From Allokutzneria sp. A3M-2-11 16 (GTDB lineage Bacteria; Actinomycetota; Actinomycetes; Mycobacteriales; Pseudonocardiaceae), in NCBI RefSeq assembly GCF_024213555.1, contig NZ_JANAVO010000025.1, forward strand, positions 1-46,243: a stretch of 46,243 nucleotides of DNA. Reading direction: 5' to 3'. How positions within the stretch are numbered: position 1 is the first letter of the stretch; each line of letters begins with the position of its first letter. The position numbers and the translations under genes were made by a program. Of the stretch, positions 16,379-24,900 are shown piece after piece. Below the pieces are notes generated by a model. That model was not told the DNA's origin. It saw nothing but the letters and a program-made list of their open reading frames with translations, and searched no databases.

Positions 16379-17164
16379 ATGCGTGTTTTAGCCGCCCTTG
16401 CCGCCGCGGCCCTGCTCGTCACCGCTGGATCGGCCGTGGCCGGGACTCCTGAGGCCCCCGCCGGGGCCCGGCCCACCGTGGTGCTCGTGCACGGTGCCTT
16501 CGCCGAGTCCGCGAGCTGGGCCGGGGTGATCACCAGGCTGCGCGAACGGGGCTATCCGGTGATCGCCGCCGCGAATCCGCTGCGCGGCCTGGCCGGCGAC
16601 GCCGAGCACGTCTCCCGGGTGATCCGCAGCGTCAAGGGGCCGGTCGTGCTCGCCGGGCACTCCTACGGCGGTTCGGTGATCACCAACGCCGCCAGGGGAA
16701 ACCCCAACGTGAAGGGCCTGGTGTTCGTCGCGGCGTTCGCGCCGGAGCAGGGGGAGAGCGGGGCGGACATCGCCAAGCGGTTCCCCGGCGGCACCTTCGA
16801 CGAGGTCGTGGAGAAGATGCCGCTCGGCGACGGCAGCAACGACCTCTACATCCGTCAGGACCGGTTCTGGGACCACTTCGCCGCGGACGTGCCCGCCGCC
16901 GAGGCGCGGGTGATGGCCGCGACGCAGCGGCCGGTCCGCGACGTGGCGCTGGCCGAGAAGTCCGGCGCGCCCGCGTGGAAGACCGTGCCCTCGTGGTTCC
17001 TGCTGGCCGGGGCGGACCAGAGCATCACGATCGCGGCTCAGCGGTTCATGGCCGGGCGCGCCGGGGCGCGCGCCGTCGTCGAGATCACCGGGGGCTCGCA
17101 CGCGGTCGGGGTCTCCCACCCCGGCGCCGTGGTCGACCTGGTCGTCAAGGCCGCCCGGGGCTGA
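16379..17164 (+). CDS. Secreted alpha/beta hydrolase
   Basis: 261 residues with a signal peptide (MRVLAALAAAALLVTAGSAVAG). The hydrolase core follows: VVLVHGAFAESASW (oxyanion strand), nucleophile elbow GHSYGGSV, an acid in the strand WFLLAGADQSI, and catalytic His in GGSHAVGVSHP. It resembles the esterase group of plant salicylate esterase/hydroxynitrile lyase relatives. The substrate is unknown. A GGGAG site precedes the ATG. It lies 90 bases downstream of the sigma factor and overlaps the convergent SARP gene by 20 bp. Confidence 0.88.
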   Translation: MRVLAALAAAALLVTAGSAVAGTPEAPAGARPTVVLVHGAFAESASWAGVITRLRERGYPVIAAANPLRGLAGDAEHVSRVIRSVKGPVVLAGHSYGGSVITNAARGNPNVKGLVFVAAFAPEQGESGADIAKRFPGGTFDEVVEKMPLGDGSNDLYIRQDRFWDHFAADVPAAEARVMAATQRPVRDVALAEKSGAPAWKTVPSWFLLAGADQSITIAAQRFMAGRAGARAVVEITGGSHAVGVSHPGAVVDLVVKAARG

Positions 17165-18914
17165 GCGTCGGCGCGGGGGCCGGGGCGGGCGTCCCGGCCC
17201 CGAGCACCGCGGCGAGCCGTCGGGTCAGCGGGTCGATGGTGAATCCGTCCATTGTGGACCGGACGAGGTGCCACGCGACCAGCTCGCCCAGCGGCCGCCG
17301 CACGCTCGTGGTCGAGGTCCGGAGCAGGCCCGCCGCGTCGCCGAGGGTGAACGACGAGTGCGGCAGCAGCCCCAGCAGCGCCAGCAACCGTTGTGCGGGA
17401 AAGGAAAGCCGTTCCTGGGTGCGGGCGAAGGCGGCCGGCAGGGATGCCGCCTCGTCACCAGGGACGACCAGCGCGGCGAAGAAGTCCTCAGTGGACAGAT
17501 CGCGGGCGTGCTCGCGCAGCGACTGACCGCACCGGTTGGCCCCGGCGATCCGCACCGCCAGCGGGTTCCCGCCGCACAGCCGCACGATCTCCTCGGCCGC
17601 CCCGTACTCCGTCATCACCAGCGCCTCCCCGGTGACCCGGCCGAGCAGCGCGATCGAGTCCGCCGAGGGCAGCGGCCCCAGCTCCACCCGGGAGGCGCCC
17701 TGCACCGCGACCAGCCCGCTGAGCCGGTTCCGGCTGGTCACCACCACCGTGCACGGCGCGGTCCCGGGCAGCAGCGGCCGGATCTGGTCCGCGCTGTCGG
17801 CGTCGTCGACCATGATCAGCATCCGGCGGTCGGCCAGCGCGGACCGGAACAGCGCGGCGGCGGCGTCCACGCTCGCGGGCACCTCGGTCACCGGAACCCC
17901 CAGCGACACCAGGAAAGCCGTCAGCACGTCCAGCGGGGCGGCACCGCCGCGCAGGTCCACGTGCAGCTGCCCGTCCGGGAAGCGCTCCGCCGCGCGGTGC
18001 GCCCAGTGCAGCGCGAGCGCGGTCTTGCCGATCCCGGCCGCGCCGGTGATCACGACGATCGGCCCGGGTTCGGCGTCCAGCCGGGCCAGTTCCTCTTCTC
18101 TCCCAAGGAAGTCCGGCACCGCGAGCGGCAGCTGGCGCGGCAGCACCGCGCTCGCCCGCGCCGGGTTCAACGACAGGTCGCCGTCCAGGATCCGGCGCCG
18201 CAGCTCCCGCAGCGCCGCGCCCGGTTCGACGCCGAGCTCCTCGCGCAGCAGCACCTCGGCCCTGCGGTAGGTGGCCAGCGCGTCGCCCTGCCGCCCGCAG
18301 CGGTGCAGCGCCCGCATCTCCAGCTCCCACAGCCGTTCCCGCAGCGGGTGCGCGCTCGTCACCGGCGGCAGTTCGGCGGCGGCGACGTCGTGCCTGCCCA
18401 GCGCGAGCAGCGCCGAGAAGCGGTCCTCGGTCGCGTCCAGCCGCAGCTGCGTGAGCCGGGCCGCCTCCGCCTCCAGCGCCGGGGGCAGCGGCAGGTCCTC
18501 CAGCACGGCGCCGCGCCACAGCTCCAGCGCCCGGGTCAGCCGGTCCAGCGCCAGCCCGGCCTCGCCAGCGGCCAGCGCCGCCCCGCCCTCGGCGGCCAGC
18601 CGCTCGAAGCGCTCCGCGTCCAGCTCACCGGGCTCCACCCGGAGCAGGTACCCACCCCGGCTCGCGGGCAGCCTGGGCGCCCCGCCGTCCTCCAGCACCT
18701 TGCGCAGCCCCGCCAGGTACGACTGGAGGTTCGCGGCGGCCGACGGCGGCGGCTCGTCCCCCCACAGCTGCCCGACCAGCTCGGCGGTCCGGACCGGCCG
18801 GTTCGCCCGCGACAGCAGGATCGCCAGCGCGACCCGCTGCTTGCGGCGGTTCAACACGACCGGTGCGCCGCCCGCGTCACGGACGTCCAATGCGCCGAGC
18901 ACCCGGAATCTCAC
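17145..18914 (-). CDS. SARP/AfsR-type regulator with BTAD and NB-ARC ATPase domains
   Basis: 589 residues from GTG at 18914. Residues 1-95 form an OmpR-like SARP DNA-binding domain (FRVLGALDV, RRKQRVALAILLSRAN, YLAGLRKVLE, GGYLLRV). Residues about 96-245 are the bacterial transcriptional activation domain. An NB-ARC-like ATPase follows with P-loop GAAGIGKT at 291-298, Walker B LIMVDDAD, and PLLPGTAPCTVVVTSRNRLSG. The chain ends after the ARC2-like helices and has no TPR array. SARPs usually activate neighbouring secondary-metabolite genes, and this one is divergent from the polyketide operon, so it is the likely pathway activator. Confidence 0.92.
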   Translation of the reverse strand: MRFRVLGALDVRDAGGAPVVLNRRKQRVALAILLSRANRPVRTAELVGQLWGDEPPPSAAANLQSYLAGLRKVLEDGGAPRLPASRGGYLLRVEPGELDAERFERLAAEGGAALAAGEAGLALDRLTRALELWRGAVLEDLPLPPALEAEAARLTQLRLDATEDRFSALLALGRHDVAAAELPPVTSAHPLRERLWELEMRALHRCGRQGDALATYRRAEVLLREELGVEPGAALRELRRRILDGDLSLNPARASAVLPRQLPLAVPDFLGREEELARLDAEPGPIVVITGAAGIGKTALALHWAHRAAERFPDGQLHVDLRGGAAPLDVLTAFLVSLGVPVTEVPASVDAAAALFRSALADRRMLIMVDDADSADQIRPLLPGTAPCTVVVTSRNRLSGLVAVQGASRVELGPLPSADSIALLGRVTGEALVMTEYGAAEEIVRLCGGNPLAVRIAGANRCGQSLREHARDLSTEDFFAALVVPGDEAASLPAAFARTQERLSFPAQRLLALLGLLPHSSFTLGDAAGLLRTSTTSVRRPLGELVAWHLVRSTMDGFTIDPLTRRLAAVLGAGTPAPAPAPTLSPGRP

Positions 18915-19221
18915 GTCGTGCAGCGTAGGGAGCCGCGCTTAACGCGCACTAATCGCTGTTTTGCCGTGCTATATGAAAGCGATCATGGAGTTCTCCAGAT
19001 CATTCCACGATCGGATTGGTTTGGCGGGACTCTGCGTAATCGCTGAGCCGCTCCACCTGCGTGAAGGATGATTCCCGAACGTGCGACTTACGCGCCCCTT
19101 TGGTCGCGGCTAACGTCGATTAACGACCCGGCCTGTCGAGTTGATGACCGTGGTCGCGTCATTCTTTCCGCATTCTTTTCAGTCGCTCTCGCGCGCCCGT
19201 AAACGATGGGATGTGTTCGTG
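18915..19221. promoter_or_regulatory. 307-bp divergent promoter region with SARP-like direct repeats
   Basis: No gene is seen here. Two places show paired elements ten bases apart: TTAACG/TAATCG starting at 18939/18950 and TAACG/TAACG at 19111/19121. The nonamer TAATCGCTG occurs at 18950-18958 and again at 19037-19045. SARP proteins bind short direct repeats close to one helical turn apart, so these are candidate operators for both directions. The repeats are visible; binding is inferred. Confidence 0.4.
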
Positions 19222-19779
19222 ATGACCACTTCGGCCACCAGCCTGCTCGACCGCAAGTACGCGAGGCGGTTCGCGATGTTCGACGTGGACGGGGACGGGT
19301 ACCTGGAGGCGGGGGACTTCACCGAGCTGGCGAATCGGCTGATCGAGGGGCTGGGGGCGGTCCCGGACTCGGCGACGGCCCAGCGCGTGCGGGAGGGCTA
19401 CCAGGACCTGTACGCGGCGCTGATCAGGGAGATCGACACTGACGGCGACGGCCGGATCTCCCAGCGGGAGTTCGTCGCCGGGATGGCGCGCGTGGCCGGG
19501 GACCGGGCCGGGTTCTCCCGGATGATCGAACCGTTGGCGCGCACCAACCTCCAGCTGTGCGACGCGGACGGGGACGGACTGCTGGACCGGCCGGAGTTCG
19601 CCCGGCTGCTCGGCCTGTTCAACGCCGTTGCGCTGCCCTCGGCCGAACGGATCTTCGACCGGCTGGACACCAACCGCGATGGCATGCTCTCCGTCGCCGA
19701 GATCCTCGACGCGCTCTGCGACTTCTACCTCAGCGACGATCCCGGGTCACCGGGAAACCTGCTCTTCGGCGCGGTCTGA
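19222..19779 (+). CDS. Four-EF-hand calcium-binding protein (calerythrin-like)
   Basis: 185 residues, nearly all accounted for by four EF-hands with loops at 21-32, 72-83, 114-125 and 149-160 (DVDGDGYLEAGD, DTDGDGRISQRE, DADGDGLLDRPE, DTNRDGMLSVAE). All loops keep the 1, 3, 5 and 12 ligands; loop 1 has Asp instead of Glu at position 12. The protein resembles calerythrin of Saccharopolyspora and is probably cytosolic. It is nine bases upstream of the FabG-like gene and opens the polyketide operon, an unusual companion for such genes. It may buffer calcium or make the pathway calcium-responsive; the link is not known. Confidence 0.88.
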   Translation: MTTSATSLLDRKYARRFAMFDVDGDGYLEAGDFTELANRLIEGLGAVPDSATAQRVREGYQDLYAALIREIDTDGDGRISQREFVAGMARVAGDRAGFSRMIEPLARTNLQLCDADGDGLLDRPEFARLLGLFNAVALPSAERIFDRLDTNRDGMLSVAEILDALCDFYLSDDPGSPGNLLFGAV

Positions 19780-19788
19780 GGGGCAGCC

Positions 19789-20595
19789 ATGTTCGGTCTC
19801 GAAGGAAGAACGGTGCTGGTCACCGGTGCCTCCAGGGGTATCGGCAGGGCGATCGCGCTGGCCTGCGCCGAGGTGGGCGCCGACGTGGCGCTGCTGGCGC
19901 GCGGCACCGACGCGCTGCGCGAGGTCGCCGAGATCGTCGAGAAGCTCGGCCGCCGCGCCCTCGTGCTGACCTGCGACGCCGGTGACGAGGACCAGGTGCG
20001 CGCGGCCGTCGCGGACACCGTCGCGCAGTTCGGCAGGCTCGACGTGCTGGTCAACAACGCGGGCGGATTCGGCTTCGCCGGGCCGTTCCTGGAGCTGACC
20101 GCGCGGGACTGGGCCGATGCGATCCGGCTCAACCTGGACTCCGTCGTCCACTTCTGCCGTGCGGCCGGCCGGGTCATGGTGCGCCAGCGCTCCGGTTCGC
20201 TGATCAACATCGGTTCGGTGTCCGGGGTCGGCGGGGTGCCGATGCTCTCGCACTACGCGGCGGTGAAGGCGGCGGTGGTCTCGCTGACCAGGTCGCTGGC
20301 GGCGGAGTGGGCCGCGAGCGGCGTCCGGGTCAACTGCGTGGTGCCCGGCTGGATCACCACCGAGCTGACCAGGGCGATGTCCGGGCAGGAGGAGGTCTCC
20401 GAGGGGCTGCTGCGCGCCGTGCCCGCCCGGCGGTGGGGCGATCCGGAGGACGTCGCGGGCGCGGTGGTCTACCTGGCCGGTGACGCGGCGAAGCTGACCA
20501 CCGGCTCCTGTCTGACCCTGGATGGCGGCATGACCAGCACGATCGGCGGTCCCACGCTGATCGACATGCTGGAGATGGGGCGGATTCCGGTATGA
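19789..20595 (+). CDS. FabG-like short-chain dehydrogenase/reductase
   Basis: 268 residues with the classical SDR signature: TGASRGIG for the NADPH loop, NNAG, then catalytic Ser in IGSVSGVGG and YAAVK, and the PGWI C-terminal segment. Sequence features fit a 3-oxoacyl-ACP reductase or a related alcohol dehydrogenase. GAGGGG lies five bases before the ATG. Its stop overlaps the start of the AT-ACP gene by the sequence ATGA. A separate KR domain exists in the megasynthase, so this enzyme may act on another carbon or a later intermediate. Confidence 0.9.
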   Translation: MFGLEGRTVLVTGASRGIGRAIALACAEVGADVALLARGTDALREVAEIVEKLGRRALVLTCDAGDEDQVRAAVADTVAQFGRLDVLVNNAGGFGFAGPFLELTARDWADAIRLNLDSVVHFCRAAGRVMVRQRSGSLINIGSVSGVGGVPMLSHYAAVKAAVVSLTRSLAAEWAASGVRVNCVVPGWITTELTRAMSGQEEVSEGLLRAVPARRWGDPEDVAGAVVYLAGDAAKLTTGSCLTLDGGMTSTIGGPTLIDMLEMGRIPV

Positions 20596-21905
20596 GCGCC
20601 AGGACCGTTCTGCTGTTCCCCGGGCTCGGGGCGTACTCCACGGGCATGCTGCGGCAGGCCGCGGGTGAGCACCCGGAGGTCGCGGAGACCTTCGCCGGGA
20701 TCGACCGCGCCGCCGCCCGCCACGGTGTCCCCTCGGTCGCCCGTGTGGTGCTGCACGAGGAGCCGCGGCCGATCCGGGAGATGCTGGCGTTGCCGACCGA
20801 GGTGCTCCAGCTGGCGATCTTCGGCGCCTCCGTGGTCACGCACCGGGTGCTGGCCGCTGCGGGACTGCGGCCCTATGCGTTGCTGGGCCACAGTTTCGGC
20901 GAGATGGCCGCGCTCGTCGCCGCCGGGGCGTTCACGCTCGACGACGGGGTCCGCCTGGTGTGCGCCCGTGCCGAAGCCCTCGCCGAGTGGGAGGGCAGGG
21001 GGGCGATGGCCGCGATCGGCGCCAACGAGGCGGTGACGCTGCACCTGATCGGCGCGATGGACGAGCCGGACCTCGCGGTCGGGTGCCTCAACGCGCCGCG
21101 GCAGACGGTGATCAGCGGCCCCGTTGAGGCGATCGACCGGGCCGGGCGGGTGGCGAAGGCGCTGGACCTGTTCTACGCCAAGCTGCACCTGCCGTACGCC
21201 TCGCACCACCCGAGCGCGCGGCCCGCGGTCGGCAGGTTCCTCGGGCTGATGGACGGGATCGAGCAGAAACCCTTGGAGCACAAGGTGTATTCGCCAGTGC
21301 ACGGTCGTTGGTACAGCGACGCCGACGACCTGAAGTTCGCCATCGCGGAGTGCATGGTGCTGCCGGTGCGCTTCACCGACGCGGTCCGCGACCTGCACTC
21401 CTCCGGCGCGACGGTCTTCGTGGAGTCCGGTGCGCTGAACGCGCTCACGCGCTGCGTCGAGCTGACGGTTCCCGGAGTGCGGACGGTCGCGCCGCTGCTG
21501 GACTCCTCGGACGAAACAGGGGGGCTCCGGCGCGTGCTCACCGGTGAGTCCGATGTGCGTCCGCCGCGCACCGACACCGCTTCGGCGGTCGTCGCGCCCG
21601 TGGAGATTCCCGCGGCGCGCGAGCCCGAGCTTGGCAGCTCCGCGGTGCCGGACAAGGACACCGTGCTGGCGAAGCTGCGCGCGCTGTACGCGGCGGCGCT
21701 GGAGTACCCGGAGGACGTGCTCACCGAACGGGCCCTGCTCGAAGCCGAACTCGGCGTGGACTCGTTGAAGCAGACCGCGTTGCTGTCGCGGGTGGTCGAG
21801 GAGTTCGGCCTGCCCGACCGGCCCGGTGAGCTGCGAGTGTGGGAGCTGCCGTCGCTCGGGGCGATCGCCGACCACGTGCTGGGCGCGGAGCGGGTTCGGT
21901 CATGA
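20592..21905 (+). CDS. Stand-alone acyltransferase-acyl carrier protein didomain (TcsA-like)
   Basis: 437 residues. Residues 1 to about 300 form an acyltransferase: LLFPGLGAY, nucleophile S101 in GHSFGE, catalytic H205 in YASHHPS. After a Pro/Ala linker, residues about 350-437 are an acyl carrier protein with the phosphopantetheine site S391 in LGVDSLKQ, a form like that of polyunsaturated fatty acid synthase ACPs. The YASH motif is associated with methylmalonyl rather than malonyl specificity in modular PKS; GHSFGE does not decide it. An AT-ACP without KS also occurs as TcsA/AllA in FK506 allylmalonyl biosynthesis. Both ends overlap neighbours by ATGA, indicating coupled translation and a stoichiometric complex with the next protein. 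Confidence 0.88.
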   Translation: MSARTVLLFPGLGAYSTGMLRQAAGEHPEVAETFAGIDRAAARHGVPSVARVVLHEEPRPIREMLALPTEVLQLAIFGASVVTHRVLAAAGLRPYALLGHSFGEMAALVAAGAFTLDDGVRLVCARAEALAEWEGRGAMAAIGANEAVTLHLIGAMDEPDLAVGCLNAPRQTVISGPVEAIDRAGRVAKALDLFYAKLHLPYASHHPSARPAVGRFLGLMDGIEQKPLEHKVYSPVHGRWYSDADDLKFAIAECMVLPVRFTDAVRDLHSSGATVFVESGALNALTRCVELTVPGVRTVAPLLDSSDETGGLRRVLTGESDVRPPRTDTASAVVAPVEIPAAREPELGSSAVPDKDTVLAKLRALYAAALEYPEDVLTERALLEAELGVDSLKQTALLSRVVEEFGLPDRPGELRVWELPSLGAIADHVLGAERVRS

Positions 21906-24900
21906 GCGAACGGGTTGTCCTTGTCACGGGCGGAGTCCGGGGGCTGGGCCGGGCCATCTCGCTCGCGTTCGCCGGGCACGGCGACCGGGTGATCGCCAAC
22001 TACTTCCACGCGCGGGAGGAGGCGGTCGCCTTCGAGGCCGAGCTGGCGGCGCGGGGCCGCCTGGTCGAGCTGATCAGGGCTTCGGTGGCCGACCGCGGGC
22101 AGGTCGATGCGATGTTCGACGAGATCGCGGCCCGCCACGGGCGCTTGGACGTGCTGGTGAACAACGCGGCGTCCGGCGCGTTGCTCCCACTGTCCGAAGT
22201 GGACGAATCGCACTGGCAGCGGGCCTTCGACACCAACCTGCGCGGCAGCCTGTGGTGCGCGCGCAGGGCGGCGGAGCTGATGACGGGGGAGCACCCGGCG
22301 ATCGTCAACCTGTCCTCGCTCGGCAGCAGCCTGGTGATCAGCGACTACGCCACGGTGGGCACGACGAAGGCCGCGGTCGAGGCGCTGACCCGTTACCTCG
22401 CCGTCGAGTACGCCGGGCGCGGAATCCGGGTGAACACCGCGTCGGGTGGCCTGCTGGACAACGCGATCGCCGGGATGTTCCCCGACGCTCAAGCCCTCGC
22501 GGACCAGGTCAGGGCGGCCACGCCGCTGGGCAACCGCCTCGGCACCGAGCGGGAGCTGGCCGAGCTGGTGGTCTTCCTCGCCTCCCCTGCGGCGTCCTGG
22601 ATCACCGGCCAGACCGTGGTGGCCGATGGCGGGCTCTCCCTGGGCTCGATGTCGTTGTCCCCCAAGCCTTCGGTGCCCGAGCCGGTGCCTGAGCCGGTTC
22701 CTGGCGCGGTCGCCGTGGTCGGGATGGGTGTGGTCACTCCGGGCGCCAACAACCCGGACGAGCTGTGGAAGGTGTTGTCCGGTGAGGACAACGTCTTCGT
22801 GGAGCCGGAGTGCTTCGACATCTCCTCCTTCCACTCGACGGACCCGGCCGCCGAGGACCGCTCGTACACGCCACGATCCGGCTTCATCACCTCCTTCGTT
22901 CCGCATCCCCGACTACAGCCGGTTGTGGAGCGGAGCACCCTTTGGCTGCGGCACAGCCTGCTCACCGCACTCGACGGCGTCACCGTCGGCGACCGGTGTT
23001 TCGCCGCGTTCGGCGCGACCGTGGACGGCAGCCAGGAACTGGAGGAGTACCTGGTCTACGCCGGAGCCCGGAAGCATTTGGGAGACAACGGCACTCTCCG
23101 CGACCGGTACGTGCGTGAGGTGAATCCCTCGGAGTACCTGCCACATCGCGTCGGCCGCAACGCGATCGATGGGCTGCTACCGGACAAGACCGAACTGGTG
23201 ATGGTGGACACGGCGTGCTCGTCCTCGCTCTACGCGGTGGACCTCGGCATGAAGGCGCTGCGAGAAGGCTCGTGCGAGGTCGCCGTCTGCGGCGGAACGT
23301 TTGCTTACAGTGCACGGAATCTGGTGCTCTTCTCGAAGCTCTCCGGGTTGTCCAGGTCGGGCCGGGTGCGGTCCTTCGACCGGGCCGCGGACGGTGTGCT
23401 GTTCTCCGACGGTGCCGGAGTCGTGGTGCTCAAACTGCTCGACAAGGCCCGTGCGGACGGTGATCGGGTCCTCGGCGTGATCGAGGGCGTCGGCCTGTCC
23501 TGCGACGGGCGTGGCAAGGCGATCTACGCGCCCAACGAGGCGGGCCAGGTACTCGCGCTCCGCCGGGCTTATGAGCGCACGGGAACGGACCCCGCCTCGG
23601 TCCACTGGGTGATCGGCCACGCGACGGGCACACAGGCGGGGGACAGCACGGAACTGGCCGCCTTGCACCGCGTCGCGGGTTCCGGCCCGCCCGCGCTGTT
23701 GTCGTCGAACAAGCCGATCGTCGGGCACACCGGATGGAGCGCGGGCATCGTCTCGCTGGTGCAGGCGTTGTCCGGCCTGCAGCGTGGATCGGTGCCCGCG
23801 CAACGGTATCTGCGGCAACCCATCCCGATCCTGGACAGCAGCAGGTTCCGGCCGATGACCACGGCAACTCCTTTGCCAGCGAAGCGACCCCGCCGCGTCG
23901 CCGTGTCGTCGTTCGGGTTCGGCGGCACCAACGCGCACCTCCTGCTCACCGACGCGCCGTCAGCTCACGAAGGCACTATCTCCGCTGACGAGCTGGTCGT
24001 CGTCGGCTGGTCAGCCCACCTGCCCGGGTTCGACGCCGCCGAGACATCGGCTTGGTTCCGCGGTGAGCGCGCCGCCCCGGACCCGGACTTCGGCGCCGAC
24101 TACCCGCTGCCGGACTTCGCCGAGGTCCGGCTTCCCCCGGCGACGCTGCGCACGATGGACCGCGGCCAGATCATGATCCTGCGCGCGGCCGGTCAGCTCG
24201 ATCCCCGGGTGCGGGCGGTGTGCGAAGAACTCAAGGACACCACCGGCGTCGTGGTCGGTCACACCGGGCCGACGAGGCGCGCCGTGCAGTACGCGCTTCG
24301 GTGCTACCTGGGCGATCTACGCCGCCGCGTCGGCGAGGACCCCGGGTTCGACGAGCTGGAGCGGGAGGTGCGTGCGGCGGTGCCGCCCAGCACGGAGGAC
24401 GCCTTTCCCGGGATCATGCCCAACCTGATCCCGGCCCGGCTGTCGGCGTTGGCCGACTGGCACGGGCTGAACCTCACCGTGGACACGGGACTCTCCGCCG
24501 GGATCGACGCGGTGCGTTGTGCGGAGCGGTATCTCCGGCACGGTGACCTCGACGTGGCCGTGGTGGCCGGTATCAGCGGCAACAGCGGCCCGGAGCTCGC
24601 CTCGGTGCTCGCTGACCAACCGCCCGTCGCGGAGGGCGCGTTCATGGTGGTCCTGACCCGCCGTGCCACGGCGTCGCGGCACGGCCTCCCCGTTCTCGGC
24701 ACGCTCCGCACCGAGCTGGCCGCGGTTGATCCTTCGTCCAGGCCGCAAGCGCTCCGCCCGCTGGCCGGGCTCGGCCGCACCTATCTCGGCGCGGACCCGA
24801 TTCTGGCCATGACCGCGGCCTTGGCCGCCGAACGCGAGTGCACGATCGGTGCGGCCGAGACGTGGGGCCCGCGGATCATCGTCTCCCCAACGCGTGCCGC

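Noticed and set aside
17268-19046. 592-codon open frame opposite the SARP gene
   Set aside because: The minus strand carries a complete SARP with P-loop and HTH; the opposite frame is low-complexity Gln/Arg/Pro.
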